Source of the DNA: Microcoleus sp. bin38.metabat.b11b12b14.051
Lineage (GTDB): Bacteria; Cyanobacteriota; Cyanobacteriia; Cyanobacteriales; Microcoleaceae
Assembly: GCF_013299165.1 (NCBI RefSeq)
Contig: NZ_JAAFKD010000035.1
Location: forward strand, 1-62,384
DNA length: 62,384 bases
Reading direction: 5' to 3'
Below the pieces are notes generated by a model. That model made no database searches. It was not told the origin of the DNA and saw only the letters and a list, made by a program, of their open reading frames with translations. The stretch's first letter is position 1, and each line of letters begins with the position of its first letter. Below, one piece after another: positions 16,401 through 25,860 of the stretch. The translations under genes were made by a program, and so were the position numbers.

Positions 16401-19400
16401 TTTGGAACCGATCGAATTTCAATCCTTTGTGTATCCTGTTTGTGTGTATAAAGATAGCTGTTACCAGACGAAATCGTTGACTCAGCCGTGCCATTTCCTC
16501 TAGTAATAGCACCAGCAGTTCCGTTAGTTGTTGAATTGCCAACAATAAAAGGCGTTAGTCCATTACCGCCGTGACGCAGCAAAATGGTACCGCCTTTATC
16601 CCCTGCACCTCCCGCAGCGGAAATGCTAGCAGCCACCCCATTTCTATCTGTAAAAGAGTTGAGCGCCCGAAAAAACTTTTCAGTCCAAACATAGATATTC
16701 CCACCTGTACCACTACCAAGGCTCTGAGTGTCAATTTGATTGACAGTAATATTACCACCAGCATTCAAAGTAACATTGCCACCATTATTAGGCGAACTTG
16801 AATTCAGATTACCTGTTTGAATTGCTCCTTTATCGCTGGTGAGTGTAATTCCCGCTGCCGAGGTGATATTTTGGGCAGTAATATTATTTGTGGCGCGCAC
16901 GCTAAGAGCGACAGGAGTTGCAGGGATATCATCTTGAATATTGATGCTGTTGAGAGGAGTCACGCTGCCCACAGGAGCGAAAAATCGAACAATTCCAGCC
17001 TCCGGCTTCACAGTCAGATTGTACGGCCCGTCAACTGTAGACTTAAAAGTAATGTCACCAGTCCCTTTAATGCTGACCAACGTATCCCCAGTCATAGAAA
17101 TCGCACCATTGAAGTTAATATCATTGTTTTTGGTAGCGATATTCCCATTATTAATAGTTATGCTATTTTTGGCATCAAAAGCCAGTAATCCACCATTACC
17201 GCTGCCAGTAGCAATAGCATTAACAACGCTAATCGCTATCTTACCAACAGGGCTACTCAGAGTAATATTGCCACCTGTACCATTAGCAGAAGGAGCGGCT
17301 AATGCACCTTTGCTAGTATCAATATTACCGCTGGTGCTAGTGATATTAATGCTGCCGCTGTTTGCATTAACCCCACTTACCAGCAAGGCGATATCGGATG
17401 TAATAATATTGCTGGCAGCTTTGATGGTGATACTGCCGCCGCTATTGCCACCAAGAGAGTTAATAATTCCTCCGGTAGTATTAACGCTACCTCCACTTTG
17501 CAAACTAATATTTGCCCCATTTAAGTTCCCTTGTCCATTAACAGTGTTCGTGGAAATATTGCCCCCAGCTTGAAATGTAATTGTACCTCCATTACCCTTC
17601 TGGCTTGTCGATAACACTTGCTTGGCAGTAGAATCAATTGCTCCACTACAGATAAAATTAATATTGCCACCATTGCCAATAGATTCAGTTGTCACCAGCC
17701 CAGTAGTAATATTGCCCGCTGGTGCATTTAGGGTAATATTGCCCCCCCTACCGCTAAGATTTGATGCCTGTAAGGCTCCTGATCTGGTTTGAATATTTCC
17801 TGTACGGCTAAGCAAGTTAATATCTCCTTGCAAGGGACTTACTGTTTTAGAAACAACAATTACGTCGCCAGCTAAAATATCTTTACCAGCATCGAATCGA
17901 ATATTTCCGGCCAAACCATTTGCATTTACTAAAGCTATGGAATTTAATCCGCCTGCTGTGGTATCGATCGTACCATTCGGGGCATTTAAAATAATGTCTC
18001 CTGCAAGTCCATTACCGTTATCCACACGAGTAATTACATCACCTGTAAGAATATTTTGAGCGCTGGTAAAAATAATGTTTCCAGAATTCCCACCCTGAGT
18101 ATTAACTGACCTAATTTCTGAAGCCCTAGTATCGATCGTACCTGTGTTAGTCGTAAATTTAATTGTTCCGGCGGTGTTAACATTAGAGTTGACATCTGTA
18201 GCTGCAAAAGAATTATTTATAATAATATTTTTAGCAGCAGTGAGAGTAATATCGCCTGCCTTATTTATGCCGTCAGACACAAGAGAAGTTCCACCCGTAT
18301 CAATAGATCCTGTTTGACTGGTAAGCGTAATATTTCCACCATTTCCCCCACTTGCATTGCCAGAATTAGACATAGCCTCAATCCCGCCCGTCCTCATGTT
18401 ACCAGCAGATTGGAAGCGAATATCTCCGGCGTCACCACCATAGCCTTTAGCTCTGATTAACCCAGTATTAATACTACCGTTTTGGCTGGTGAGCCAGATA
18501 TTTCCTGCACTCCCATCAATTCCGGTAAATGAACTCCCTCCATTAGATAGTATGTCGGCAGTGGTAATATTACCAGTCGCATTAATCGCAATATTACCGC
18601 CAATTGTCCCAGAAGATTGAGTGAATACCATCCCAGATATATTGACGTTACCACCGCTAGTGATACTGACGGGTTTACTATTAGCAAGTATGGAATTGAC
18701 TGAGATGTCACCAGTTGCTTCAAGGGTAACATTACCTCCCAACGCTGAGATCAGAGCTACCGGGGATGCTGTTGTAGATAGTGTGCCGGCTGTGATGTTT
18801 CCACCCAGCGCTTGTAAGGTGATCGATCCTCCTTGTGTCTGGATAGTATCATTGGTATCTACAAATGTGATTCCGCCTCCCGTTGAAGAGATTCTCAGAC
18901 TACCAGAAGTCAAAGGTAAGGCAACTAAATCTGCTTTACCAGATACCACACCAGTGATATTGCTGATAGTGATACTTCCTGTTGCTTCTAAAATAATATT
19001 GGCATTAGCACCTAGGGCATTAATTAGCTCCCAACTAACAGTATTAGCACCAATATTGCCGTCACCAGCCAATATCTTGCTGCTTAAAAATAGGCTAACA
19101 CTATCGAGAGTTCCACTACCAGCTACGCTATCAACAATCGTCAAGGTAGTTGGATCGAGCAGCAATGTGCCAAAAGTTCCATTCGATGCCGAAATATCTA
19201 CTGCACCTCGGAAAATTAAGTTTTCTTTCCCCGATACTTCAACAAAGCCACCGTTGCCAGAATTGCTGCCACCGCGAGCACTAATGTTTCCATAGAAACC
19301 TGTCAGCCCATCCGCCCAAATAATCACCCTGCCACCATCACCATTTCTGATAGAATCAGCATTGATTGTGGAATCATTACTCACAAATGTACGCAAGGCA

Positions 19401-20473
19401 TTTGGCACTGCACCTTGACCTTTGTAATCACCGCCAACGCGCACGCTGCCACCGCCATTAATGCCGGAAGCGTTGATATTGGCATTAATTAAACCCACGC
19501 GCGAACCCAACAGGTTGACAGTTCCTCCACTGTCGCTAGAAACATCAACAGTACCAGCCACAATTGCCGTTCCTGGGTTAGTTGGCACGATTCCCGCTGC
19601 ACCAGTCAACTGTACGGTTCCATCATTGTTGACTGTTACTCCGGCTGCATGACTCTCGCCTTTCCCTGTTAGCAATTGAGCACTTGATAAGGTAGAAGCT
19701 TGATAATTAGCAATTGGCAATGAAGCATCAGTAATAGGTTGGATTTCTAAATTTAATAAATTTCCAGCTTGGCTAATTCTCACTAAATTTTGACCGGGAA
19801 CCGCCGCAACAGTAATATTTCCTCCCGGTGCAGCAAGTTGTCCCGTACTCAAAATCGTGCCGCCCAATAAAGTTAAATTTTGTCCCTGTTTTACTGCCAA
19901 ACTGCCAAGATTGATAATTCCTCCCGGCGGTTGATTTGTAAAAGCAAAAGTGTTCGGACTTCCGACTAATTGTGCGTAATTATTCGTGCCTACTGCACTA
20001 AACCAATTATTGCCAAAACCGATGCCTGTCGCAGTCGTTGCAGTGAAAGAACCGGGAATATTCAAGCTCGAATTGGCACCGAAAACAATCCCAGCCGGAT
20101 TCATTAAAAATAAATTAGAATTGCCGCCTGTAACTTGAATTATGCCGTTAATTATCGAAGCATCGCCGCCGACAATTCGCCCTAATATATTGCGAATGTT
20201 GGGATTTGAGATAAAGTTGGCAGTTTGTCCTTGAGTTAAACCAAATTGTTGGAAACTGTGAAAGAGATTTGTGCCGTCGCTGGATTGTTGGCCGCCTTGG
20301 ATGTTGAATTGGTTGCCGTTGGGAGCGATTTGAGTATTGGTGCCGTCAGCGGCGGGGGTGATTTGGGCTGTGGCTGTTTGGGATGGTGCGAAAAGTCCTG
20401 TTTCCCAAGTTGCTATGGTGCTAAAACAGAAGAATGTGAAGAGCAATATATTGTTTTTGTTTGCCATTTTCAT
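13418..20473 (-). CDS. Exported filamentous-haemagglutinin/CHAT-peptidase fusion protein
   Basis: 2351 residues. An N-terminal signal peptide ends near ATAQ (about residue 36). Residues 40-260 form a two-partner-secretion haemagglutinin domain (SNPNIRNILGRIVGGDASII; LFLMNPAGIVFG). Residues about 300-1350 are beta-helix repeats rich in GGNITL/NISTN motifs. Residues about 1360-1900 are Pro/Thr/Ala-rich tandem repeats (ATPTPA and ATPTPAPVAA units). The last 350 residues are a CHAT cysteine peptidase: IVHLATHASF (His near 2192) and LLVLSACETAIG (Cys near 2238), then SGVKSALASLWKVND. CHAT proteins are caspase-like. Here the fusion suggests a surface or secreted protease-adhesin. No TpsB-type outer-membrane transporter lies in the window. 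ATG at 20473 or 20467 could start; neither has a clear ribosome-binding site. Confidence 0.9.
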   Translation of the reverse strand: MKMANKNNILLFTFFCFSTIATWETGLFAPSQTATAQITPAADGTNTQIAPNGNQFNIQGGQQSSDGTNLFHSFQQFGLTQGQTANFISNPNIRNILGRIVGGDASIINGIIQVTGGNSNLFLMNPAGIVFGANSSLNIPGSFTATTATGIGFGNNWFSAVGTNNYAQLVGSPNTFAFTNQPPGGIINLGSLAVKQGQNLTLLGGTILSTGQLAAPGGNITVAAVPGQNLVRISQAGNLLNLEIQPITDASLPIANYQASTLSSAQLLTGKGESHAAGVTVNNDGTVQLTGAAGIVPTNPGTAIVAGTVDVSSDSGGTVNLLGSRVGLINANINASGINGGGSVRVGGDYKGQGAVPNALRTFVSNDSTINADSIRNGDGGRVIIWADGLTGFYGNISARGGSNSGNGGFVEVSGKENLIFRGAVDISASNGTFGTLLLDPTTLTIVDSVAGSGTLDSVSLFLSSKILAGDGNIGANTVSWELINALGANANIILEATGSITISNITGVVSGKADLVALPLTSGSLRISSTGGGITFVDTNDTIQTQGGSITLQALGGNITAGTLSTTASPVALISALGGNVTLEATGDISVNSILANSKPVSITSGGNVNISGMVFTQSSGTIGGNIAINATGNITTADILSNGGSSFTGIDGSAGNIWLTSQNGSINTGLIRAKGYGGDAGDIRFQSAGNMRTGGIEAMSNSGNASGGNGGNITLTSQTGSIDTGGTSLVSDGINKAGDITLTAAKNIIINNSFAATDVNSNVNTAGTIKFTTNTGTIDTRASEIRSVNTQGGNSGNIIFTSAQNILTGDVITRVDNGNGLAGDIILNAPNGTIDTTAGGLNSIALVNANGLAGNIRFDAGKDILAGDVIVVSKTVSPLQGDINLLSRTGNIQTRSGALQASNLSGRGGNITLNAPAGNITTGLVTTESIGNGGNINFICSGAIDSTAKQVLSTSQKGNGGTITFQAGGNISTNTVNGQGNLNGANISLQSGGSVNTTGGIINSLGGNSGGSITIKAASNIITSDIALLVSGVNANSGSINITSTSGNIDTSKGALAAPSANGTGGNITLSSPVGKIAISVVNAIATGSGNGGLLAFDAKNSITINNGNIATKNNDINFNGAISMTGDTLVSIKGTGDITFKSTVDGPYNLTVKPEAGIVRFFAPVGSVTPLNSINIQDDIPATPVALSVRATNNITAQNITSAAGITLTSDKGAIQTGNLNSSSPNNGGNVTLNAGGNITVNQIDTQSLGSGTGGNIYVWTEKFFRALNSFTDRNGVAASISAAGGAGDKGGTILLRHGGNGLTPFIVGNSTTNGTAGAITRGNGTAESTISSGNSYLYTHKQDTQRIEIRSVPNPQPSPTPTPAATPTPAATPTPAATPTPAATPTPAATPTPAPVAATPTPAPVAATPTPAPVPAPVAATPTPAPVAAPVAATPTPAPVAAPVAATPTPAPVAAPVAATPTPAPVAATPTPAPVAATPTPAPVPAPVAATPTPAPVAATPTPAPVAATPTPAPVAATPTPAPVAAITASPAPATTALGVITVGSASPTPTPAPPLRVFAPTPSPTSQSSAPTPPSTATTTQTLSPTAATTTTPSPITETALALLFPPILETTSSPISEPAPIPGFPLNIRLPQTGYLSTLPPRTAPTQPSTPTTPSAADRLPATPTIPSSDQLTATNLATPSPIAPTTPIAPNPAPAALQPSYSPPVAQIPPLPAPIPAPVPAPVPVPAPTPALGQNPQQDLAYLIGDLLGAKTTITPNPATGSSTFNWAFTDSKNNFSLTPPLIEQSNLTLITPSENPPEKPPELGSSPTEKADAWIVLTPAPAPVAAPIIEQPVVEKEADWLANLRQIAPPQTPAPAPAPAPTPAPAPTPAPAPTPAPAPAPTPAPAPTPAPAPTPAPAPTPAPADIPNLIPLEISRFSVEQTLNQNNANDAVGLIDQLFEQDYENYYGENFTDKKVTVEYLRETLKKIKEETGKQAVIVYAIVRLEELSLVLVVPDGPPIIKNITVTSKDLLDKVKYFHRLLAEPNDYEEQKLLSTSQELYQWLIAPISSKLEELKIDTLVFSFDSGLRQLPIAALHDGQQFLVEKYSLGSIPSVSLTNTNYQSLKKSRVLAMGASEFPHTDKPKLPAVPIELSAIAGTVSNNQNPAQLPLWPGVSFLNQDFTLENLTKQRQQQAFDIVHLATHASFPLHQNGRQEAEIDLWQRSLALDEFRLAKWYDRRQVELLVLSACETAIGDNSAEMGFAGLAVRSGVKSALASLWKVNDYATLGLMTEFYANLRSAPMKAEALRQAQIAMIRKQIVIKDGKLLGTQRAIDLAQSAEVPNSDLSHPKYWAGFTIIGSPW
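14740..16400. repeat. Intragenic Pro-Thr-Ala coding repeats
   Basis: Three blocks (about 14743-14905, 15264-15320 and 15785-16395) within the CHAT gene consist of 18- to 30-bp units encoding PAPAPTPAP, ATPTPAPVAA and ATPTPA. They probably form an extended, low-complexity stalk between the beta-helix and the CHAT domain. Copy number is likely to vary among strains. Confidence 0.85.
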
Positions 20474-20574
20474 ATTTTTTGACTAGATGCTTTTGTTGTA
20501 ATAAATTCATTAACAATCCATAAATATCTGAGCAGTTTAATTGCTGGCGAGTTAATTTGGTCTCTGCGGCGGGT

Positions 20575-21207
20575 TTATGTCGGTTGTTGGTGGGAATTAT
20601 CAATTGTTGGTGAGGGAACCCCTACGAGGCGCCACAAAGCCAATCCTCCGCCCCTTCCCCTGGCGGCAATTATCTCGTTTTCTACTAGAAAATATGCGAA
20701 AAATGCCTGCTTGCCTACACTCAAATTAAAAAAATCTGCCTCGCGCGATTCACCACCGCGAATAAATCCTTGATAAACTGTTTTACCCAACAATTTTACA
20801 GTAATTCTGGTAAAGTCAAATGCTAAAATATTCTGATTCTCCCAAAACTTAGTCGGCCCGGAAAGAGTTAGTTCGATCGCCCCAACGAACACTGAATTCT
20901 CCACCCTGCCCGTGGTACTGGGCTTTTCACCTTCACCAACCGGTTCAACTGAGTAAGCTATTTGAATTTTTGCCACCCATTCGGGGATGTAACGTCCGGC
21001 GCCTAGCACAACTCCGGCTTTTTGTCGAGTCTTTTTGGTGCCGGTGATAAAGCACAAGCGCCAATTGCCGGTTAGTTGCTCCAAGGAATAGCGAGTTTTA
21101 ATTTTTTTGGCATTTTTCTCAGCTTCGAGGAGGGCTGCGACTACGGCGGCGGATGATGGTTTAGGATTGGATTTGGCGGCTTGTTCTAGAATTGATATGT
21201 TTTCCAT
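20575..21207 (-). CDS. PAP/fibrillin-like lipid-associated protein
   Basis: 210 residues. The segment AALLEAEKNAKKIKTRYSLE, followed by QLTGNWRLCFITGTKK, is typical of the PAP/fibrillin (plastoglobulin) lipocalin-like fold, where a helical start is followed by a GxWxLxY-type strand. Strand-rich sequence continues to a short polar tail. In cyanobacteria and plastids such proteins associate with thylakoid lipids, carotenoids and quinones (family knowledge). The gene is divergent from a carotene-isomerase-like flavoprotein gene 130 bp away, which fits a membrane-pigment context (inference). There is no signal peptide. The 3' end is rich in dispersed-repeat-like sequence, so the last 15 residues may be a later extension. 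Confidence 0.6.
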   Translation of the reverse strand: MENISILEQAAKSNPKPSSAAVVAALLEAEKNAKKIKTRYSLEQLTGNWRLCFITGTKKTRQKAGVVLGAGRYIPEWVAKIQIAYSVEPVGEGEKPSTTGRVENSVFVGAIELTLSGPTKFWENQNILAFDFTRITVKLLGKTVYQGFIRGGESREADFFNLSVGKQAFFAYFLVENEIIAARGRGGGLALWRLVGVPSPTIDNSHQQPT

Positions 21208-21337
21208 TTAACTAATAATATAGGAATGCTCGTTTTCTAATGGATTTTTTTGAGGTATTGAACCGCAGAGGGCGCAGAGGGCGCAGAGGGAAAGAGAGGG
21301 GTTTGTAATAATATTAGGGGATGTAGTGGAGAATAAC

Positions 21338-22918
21338 ATGGTTACGATCGCCCCCACGGACACGGAAATTATCATTATCGGCAGCGGTATCGGCGGGTTG
21401 AGTTGCGGCGCAATGCTGGCTAGCTATGGATTTGACGTGATTGTCTGCGAGAGTCATTCGATCGCGGGCGGCGCCGCCCACGGCTTCCAACGGGACGGAT
21501 TTACCTTCGACTCCGGGCCGTCTTTGTACTCGGGATTGTCCTACAGCCCCTCTGCAAATCCGCTGCGACAAGTTCTCGATGCGATCGGCGAAAAACTCCC
21601 CTGTATCACTTACGATACTTGGGGTTGCTGTTTGCCAGAAGGCGATTTTGACACGTCTGTAGGCGCGAGTCAATTTGGTGAGGTGATCGCAAAACTGCGC
21701 GGTAGTGCAGCAGCAGCGGAATGGCAACAACTTCAACGGGTGATGGAACCCTACGCCAAAGCTGCGACAGCCTTACCCTCACTGGCTTTGCGCTTCGATT
21801 TGGGCGCTGCGATCACTCTCGGTCAATTTGCGCCGGCTTTTTTGCAAAGTGCTGGCGATGCGATCGCCCTGGCAGGCCCTTTTAGCAAAATTATGGACAA
21901 AAATGTGCAAGATCCGTTTGTTAAAAATTGGCTAAACCTGTTGTGTTTCCTGCTGTCTGGACTTCCCGCCGACGGCACGATCGCAGCAGAGGTAGCTTTT
22001 ATGTTTGCGGACTGGTATCGCCCCAATGCCGTTTTGGACTATCCGATCGGCGGGAGTGCAGCCCTCGTCGATGCTTTGGTACGCGGTTTAGAGCGCCACG
22101 GAGGGCGGTTGCTGCTAAATTCCCACGTTGCAGAGGTTTTGGTGGAAAACAACCGGGCGGCGGGCGTGCGGCTGCGATCGGGCAAAGTTATTCGATCGCA
22201 CAAAGCTGTCGTTTCTAACGCGTCGGTTTGGGATACGCTGAAACTATTACCGGAAAACTCTGTCCCTAAACGGTTTCGACAACAGCGACAGGCGACTCCC
22301 GAATGCGACAGTTTCATGCACTTACATCTGGGAATTGATGCTACCGGAGTGCGATCGGACTTGGCGTGTCACTATATCTTCGTCAAAGACTGGGAACTGG
22401 GAGTTTCCGCGCCCCAGAACGTTGTTCTCGTCTCGATTCCCTCCCTTCTCGACCCCGACCTCGCGCCTGCGGGGAAACACGTTATTCACGCCTACACGCC
22501 CGGTAACGAGCCTTACGATTTGTGGCAAAAGCACGCGCGGCGCAGCTATCCCGTAGGGAATCGCACTAGCGCCGAATACAAACAGCAAAAGCAAGCGCGC
22601 GCCGAGGTGATGTGGTTGGCGTTAGAGAGAATTATGCCCGATATTCGATCGCGCTGCGAAGTCACTTTAGTCGGGACACCCCTCACCCACGAACGGTATT
22701 TGCGGAGAAATCGGGGCTCCTACGGGCCGGGAATTCGCGCGGGTAGCGGCTTGTTTCCTGGGCCGGGAACGCCTCTAGCTGGGCTGTTTTGCTGCGGAGA
22801 TTCCACGTTTCCGGGGATTGGTTTGCCGGCGGTTGCTGCTAGCGGGGCGATCGCAGCTAATACGATCGCACCCCTGCACAAGCATTTGGAAATGCTGCGG
22901 AATATTGGTCTAAAATAG
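21338..22918 (+). CDS. FAD-dependent phytoene-desaturase/carotene-isomerase-like oxidoreductase
   Basis: 526 residues from the ATG at 21338, which has ggag 7 bp upstream; an in-frame GTG at 21326 is the alternative. The N-terminal dinucleotide-binding motif is IIIIGSGIGGLSCGAML, followed by an acidic strand end (VIVCES). The C-terminal FAD motif GLFCCGDSTFPGIGLPAVAA is characteristic of the CrtI/CrtISO/retinol-saturase superfamily. Length agrees. Members use FAD to isomerise, desaturate or saturate polyenes at membranes. Whether this is the true prolycopene isomerase CrtISO (CrtH) or a paralogue cannot be decided without alignment. The neighbouring fibrillin-like gene is divergent. The 118-bp spacer contains a gcagagggcgcagaggg repeat. 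Confidence 0.8.
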   Translation: MVTIAPTDTEIIIIGSGIGGLSCGAMLASYGFDVIVCESHSIAGGAAHGFQRDGFTFDSGPSLYSGLSYSPSANPLRQVLDAIGEKLPCITYDTWGCCLPEGDFDTSVGASQFGEVIAKLRGSAAAAEWQQLQRVMEPYAKAATALPSLALRFDLGAAITLGQFAPAFLQSAGDAIALAGPFSKIMDKNVQDPFVKNWLNLLCFLLSGLPADGTIAAEVAFMFADWYRPNAVLDYPIGGSAALVDALVRGLERHGGRLLLNSHVAEVLVENNRAAGVRLRSGKVIRSHKAVVSNASVWDTLKLLPENSVPKRFRQQRQATPECDSFMHLHLGIDATGVRSDLACHYIFVKDWELGVSAPQNVVLVSIPSLLDPDLAPAGKHVIHAYTPGNEPYDLWQKHARRSYPVGNRTSAEYKQQKQARAEVMWLALERIMPDIRSRCEVTLVGTPLTHERYLRRNRGSYGPGIRAGSGLFPGPGTPLAGLFCCGDSTFPGIGLPAVAASGAIAANTIAPLHKHLEMLRNIGLK

Positions 22919-23237
22919 TTTAGAGTTACTCTGTTTGTGGGGAATAATTGTTATTTAACGAACCGCGAAGACGCGAAGATGCGAAGGTAGAAGCAGGAGA
23001 TTAGACAAGATTGCAAAAATCGAAAAACGCCCCGAAATTATCTGCGTTTATCTGTGTTTATCTGCCTGATATCTGCGGTTTCTGTATCAATCAAAGACTT
23101 ATGCAATCTTGTCTATTGTTGATATTTTATCCGGTAATTACCTAATTGTAGTCGTGGGAGGCGATCGTTTGCGACCTGAATCTGAGCGTTGTTATCCTAA
23201 AATTCTGATGCCGCCGAATTCCTCAATCTAAAATTAT
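22919..23237. other. Intergenic stretch with degraded dispersed repeats
   Basis: It holds a gaaccgcgaagacgcgaaga repeat near 22960 and a ctgcgtttatctgtgtttat repeat near 23043. Related copies of the second lie at 39275 and, inverted and partial, near 7325. No gene or RNA was recognised. Confidence 0.6.
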
Positions 23238-25721
23238 ATGAGTTATCAACGTAAGCTTTATTTTCGCCGCTGGCTGGGATTGTTGGTTGTATGTGCGATC
23301 GCCCTAATCCTATTTTATCCGAAAGCTCCACCGAGCGATCGACCTTCTAACTATTCTCTCAGTTCTCGGGCATCTTTCAATCAACCGAGTTACTATCCTT
23401 TAGCCCAAACCGCTGCATCTAACTTGTATTTACCGACTGGCGATTGGACTGGGAGACTTATTTTACCCACTCCCAAACAAATGCAGGAGTTGCCTGGGGA
23501 AGATTGGGTCTGGCTTGAAGTCTACCACGCTCCGGCAAATACTCAAAATTTAATCGGTAAAAAAGTGCGTTTGGCCTGGAGTCAAAAGTCGAGTTTACGA
23601 AATTTAACCGTAAATGTCGAGTTTACCAACAGCACACAAAAGAGCACAAGTCAAGGTAACGTTCATCCCGATCACCTTAACCACCGTTTGCGAGTTGGCC
23701 CGCTGCAATCTCTCGCTGGTGCGCGACCTAACGACGATGTTACTGTTAGTTTAAATTCGGTGACGCTGTACCCAGCTAGCGATCGAGTTTCGGTGATTCG
23801 TACCGACAGCGAACCGGTGCAAATTGTCGGTCGCTTTTACAGTTTAGTCGCTTTTGTCGGTGCGGCAACTGCCAAAAGTCGAGCCGTACCAAAAGTTTGT
23901 CCGGGAAGTGCACCTTGTGAAAACGAATACCGAATTGTTCGTCATTATAACTTTGTTTCAAAACAATTTGACGGAGTAGAGGAAACTGTGCGATTTCCCC
24001 AACAGCCGCCCGAGCGCAGCGGCATTTTTCCCTCGACTCCCCAGCAAATAGAAAACTCTCCTGTCGGGACAAGTGGTTGGTATATTTACGGTGCGAAAGA
24101 TGCTGCGGGAATTTTTACGGTTGAGGCGATTAAACCTCGATCGCTCTTTCAACTAGCGCCACAACAAGTTATTGTGGGAAATAATCCCGCACTCAGTTAT
24201 ATTAAGGTTCAAAACTGGCAAAACACTCAAAGCCGCAAAGGTACAGCCCAAACTGTACTTGTGGATAATTCAGCCGAGCGATCGCCCAATTTGATGTCAG
24301 AATGGAAACAGGGCGATCGGGCTTTAGCAATTCACCTGTTCGGCGGTATCGGTGGCACACAAGGCGAATCAGTTGTCGGGGGTACTGTTACCGGACATTT
24401 CGCCTACGGAATCGCTGAAATTGTCCGCGATCCTTTCACTCAAGAATTGCAATTTGACATCAAATACGAACAAGTTTATGCCCATAATCCAGAGGCCATT
24501 GTTGCGGGTGGTACAACTTGGGCAAATTATATGGGAAACTTGCAGAGAGGTTGGCTGGGGACTCGTCCGGTATCCGATGTTATTGTCAAATTAGATGCAA
24601 TTTCTCGCGACTACAATTTGGGCGGAATTACACTTTCTCCCCTCGACGAATTGTTAGGGAATTTGCAAATAATGGCAGCCCGCTACCGGACTGGAGACGG
24701 GACAGGAAATGCGACAGTTACTCCGGCTACTTCCTGCGTGCAAGATTCCAATCAAGCTCTGTATTTAACGATAGAATCGATCGCCCAAAAAGTCAATGTC
24801 AATCCAGCAATCCAAAACTGGATTAAAGCCCATCCCAATCACCCGGAAACTCGCCGCTTTCAGCAACTAGCAGCTTTGAGAGATGCCCTGAAACAACAGT
24901 TGATTCCCTTGGGAATTGTGCGATCGGATTGGAAAAAGAATGCTAAAGTTTTATCGGGAACTGGCGACGAACCGCAGTTTGTCACGCGCGATAGTTTGTT
25001 AGCGGCTTTGATGAGTTGGCGGACGATCTTGCCGCGCGGTGCCCAGGATGAATTGAGCCGCGTTTTCCTCAAAGCTGGCGCTCAACTTTGGTTTCTTCGC
25101 ACTAATCAAGTCGGTGGCCATAACCCGGATATTTTACCTGTGGCGCCGACTGTTTTGTTCGGGCAATTTCCCGCCTTATCTAGTTTAATATTTCGCTCTT
25201 TTGCCGGGTTTACAACCTTCCCGGATGTGAGGGGATTGTCGATCGCACTTTGGGCTTTGTTAATCTACGGGGCCGTCGCCATTCCCCTCGGTGTTGCTGT
25301 GGGTTTTTTGCAAGTAAGCGCACCTAAGGGCAATTTCGGGAACCTGCTGTTTCTCACAATAAAAGCGCTAATTCTCCCCGTATTATTCGAGGAGTGGCTG
25401 TTTCGAGTTGTGCTGCTTCCCCATCCCACAGAAGGAGTAACCGCTACTGCTTGGATGCTGTGGATTGGATTGAGTTTGTGCTCCTACATAATTTACCATC
25501 CTGTGAGGGCAATCACCTTGTTCCCCGAAGGATATCCCACATTTTGTCAGCCGATTTTTCTACTTTTGACCGGACTTTTGGGGGTAGCGTGCACTGTTGT
25601 TTATGGCTTGACCGGTTCTGCTTGGGCTGCGATTTTTGTCCACTGGATAGTCGCGGCGATTTGGCTGTTTGGACTTGGCGGCCAGCGACAGCTTTTTAGC
25701 AAATATAAAATTCGTTTGTAG
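23238..25721 (+). CDS. CPBP-family intramembrane glutamic protease with long periplasmic-type domain
   Basis: 827 residues. A single membrane segment at residues 12-27 (WLGLLVVCAIALILFY) anchors a large soluble region (about 50-640). The last 190 residues form a multi-pass CPBP/Abi domain: FEEWLFR (Glu718-Glu719), then YHPVRA and HWIVAAIW. These are motifs 1, 2 and 4 of CAAX-processing and bacteriocin-processing proteases. CPBP proteins are usually 200-300 residues, so the large N-terminal domain is an addition, as in several cyanobacterial homologues. The substrate is unknown; protein maturation or immunity-type roles are possible by family. The gene seems monocistronic, with repeats on both sides. 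Confidence 0.85.
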   Translation: MSYQRKLYFRRWLGLLVVCAIALILFYPKAPPSDRPSNYSLSSRASFNQPSYYPLAQTAASNLYLPTGDWTGRLILPTPKQMQELPGEDWVWLEVYHAPANTQNLIGKKVRLAWSQKSSLRNLTVNVEFTNSTQKSTSQGNVHPDHLNHRLRVGPLQSLAGARPNDDVTVSLNSVTLYPASDRVSVIRTDSEPVQIVGRFYSLVAFVGAATAKSRAVPKVCPGSAPCENEYRIVRHYNFVSKQFDGVEETVRFPQQPPERSGIFPSTPQQIENSPVGTSGWYIYGAKDAAGIFTVEAIKPRSLFQLAPQQVIVGNNPALSYIKVQNWQNTQSRKGTAQTVLVDNSAERSPNLMSEWKQGDRALAIHLFGGIGGTQGESVVGGTVTGHFAYGIAEIVRDPFTQELQFDIKYEQVYAHNPEAIVAGGTTWANYMGNLQRGWLGTRPVSDVIVKLDAISRDYNLGGITLSPLDELLGNLQIMAARYRTGDGTGNATVTPATSCVQDSNQALYLTIESIAQKVNVNPAIQNWIKAHPNHPETRRFQQLAALRDALKQQLIPLGIVRSDWKKNAKVLSGTGDEPQFVTRDSLLAALMSWRTILPRGAQDELSRVFLKAGAQLWFLRTNQVGGHNPDILPVAPTVLFGQFPALSSLIFRSFAGFTTFPDVRGLSIALWALLIYGAVAIPLGVAVGFLQVSAPKGNFGNLLFLTIKALILPVLFEEWLFRVVLLPHPTEGVTATAWMLWIGLSLCSYIIYHPVRAITLFPEGYPTFCQPIFLLLTGLLGVACTVVYGLTGSAWAAIFVHWIVAAIWLFGLGGQRQLFSKYKIRL

Positions 25722-25860
25722 GCAAAATTAAACTCATCAGATATTGCTGAGGACGGGAAAATCAAGGATGAGAAGTTTTGTCTGAATGCGATCGCATCAA
25801 GAGTTCGCTTGGTGGTAATATGTAGCAAATATTAAGTTAGATTCAGGCGTTTAAGTTCCC

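Noticed and set aside
15573..16503. Long ORFs opposite the CHAT gene stalk
   Set aside because: They are mirror translations of the ATPTPAPVAA coding repeats (GVGVAATGA, QPQARELALQ) with no independent signals.
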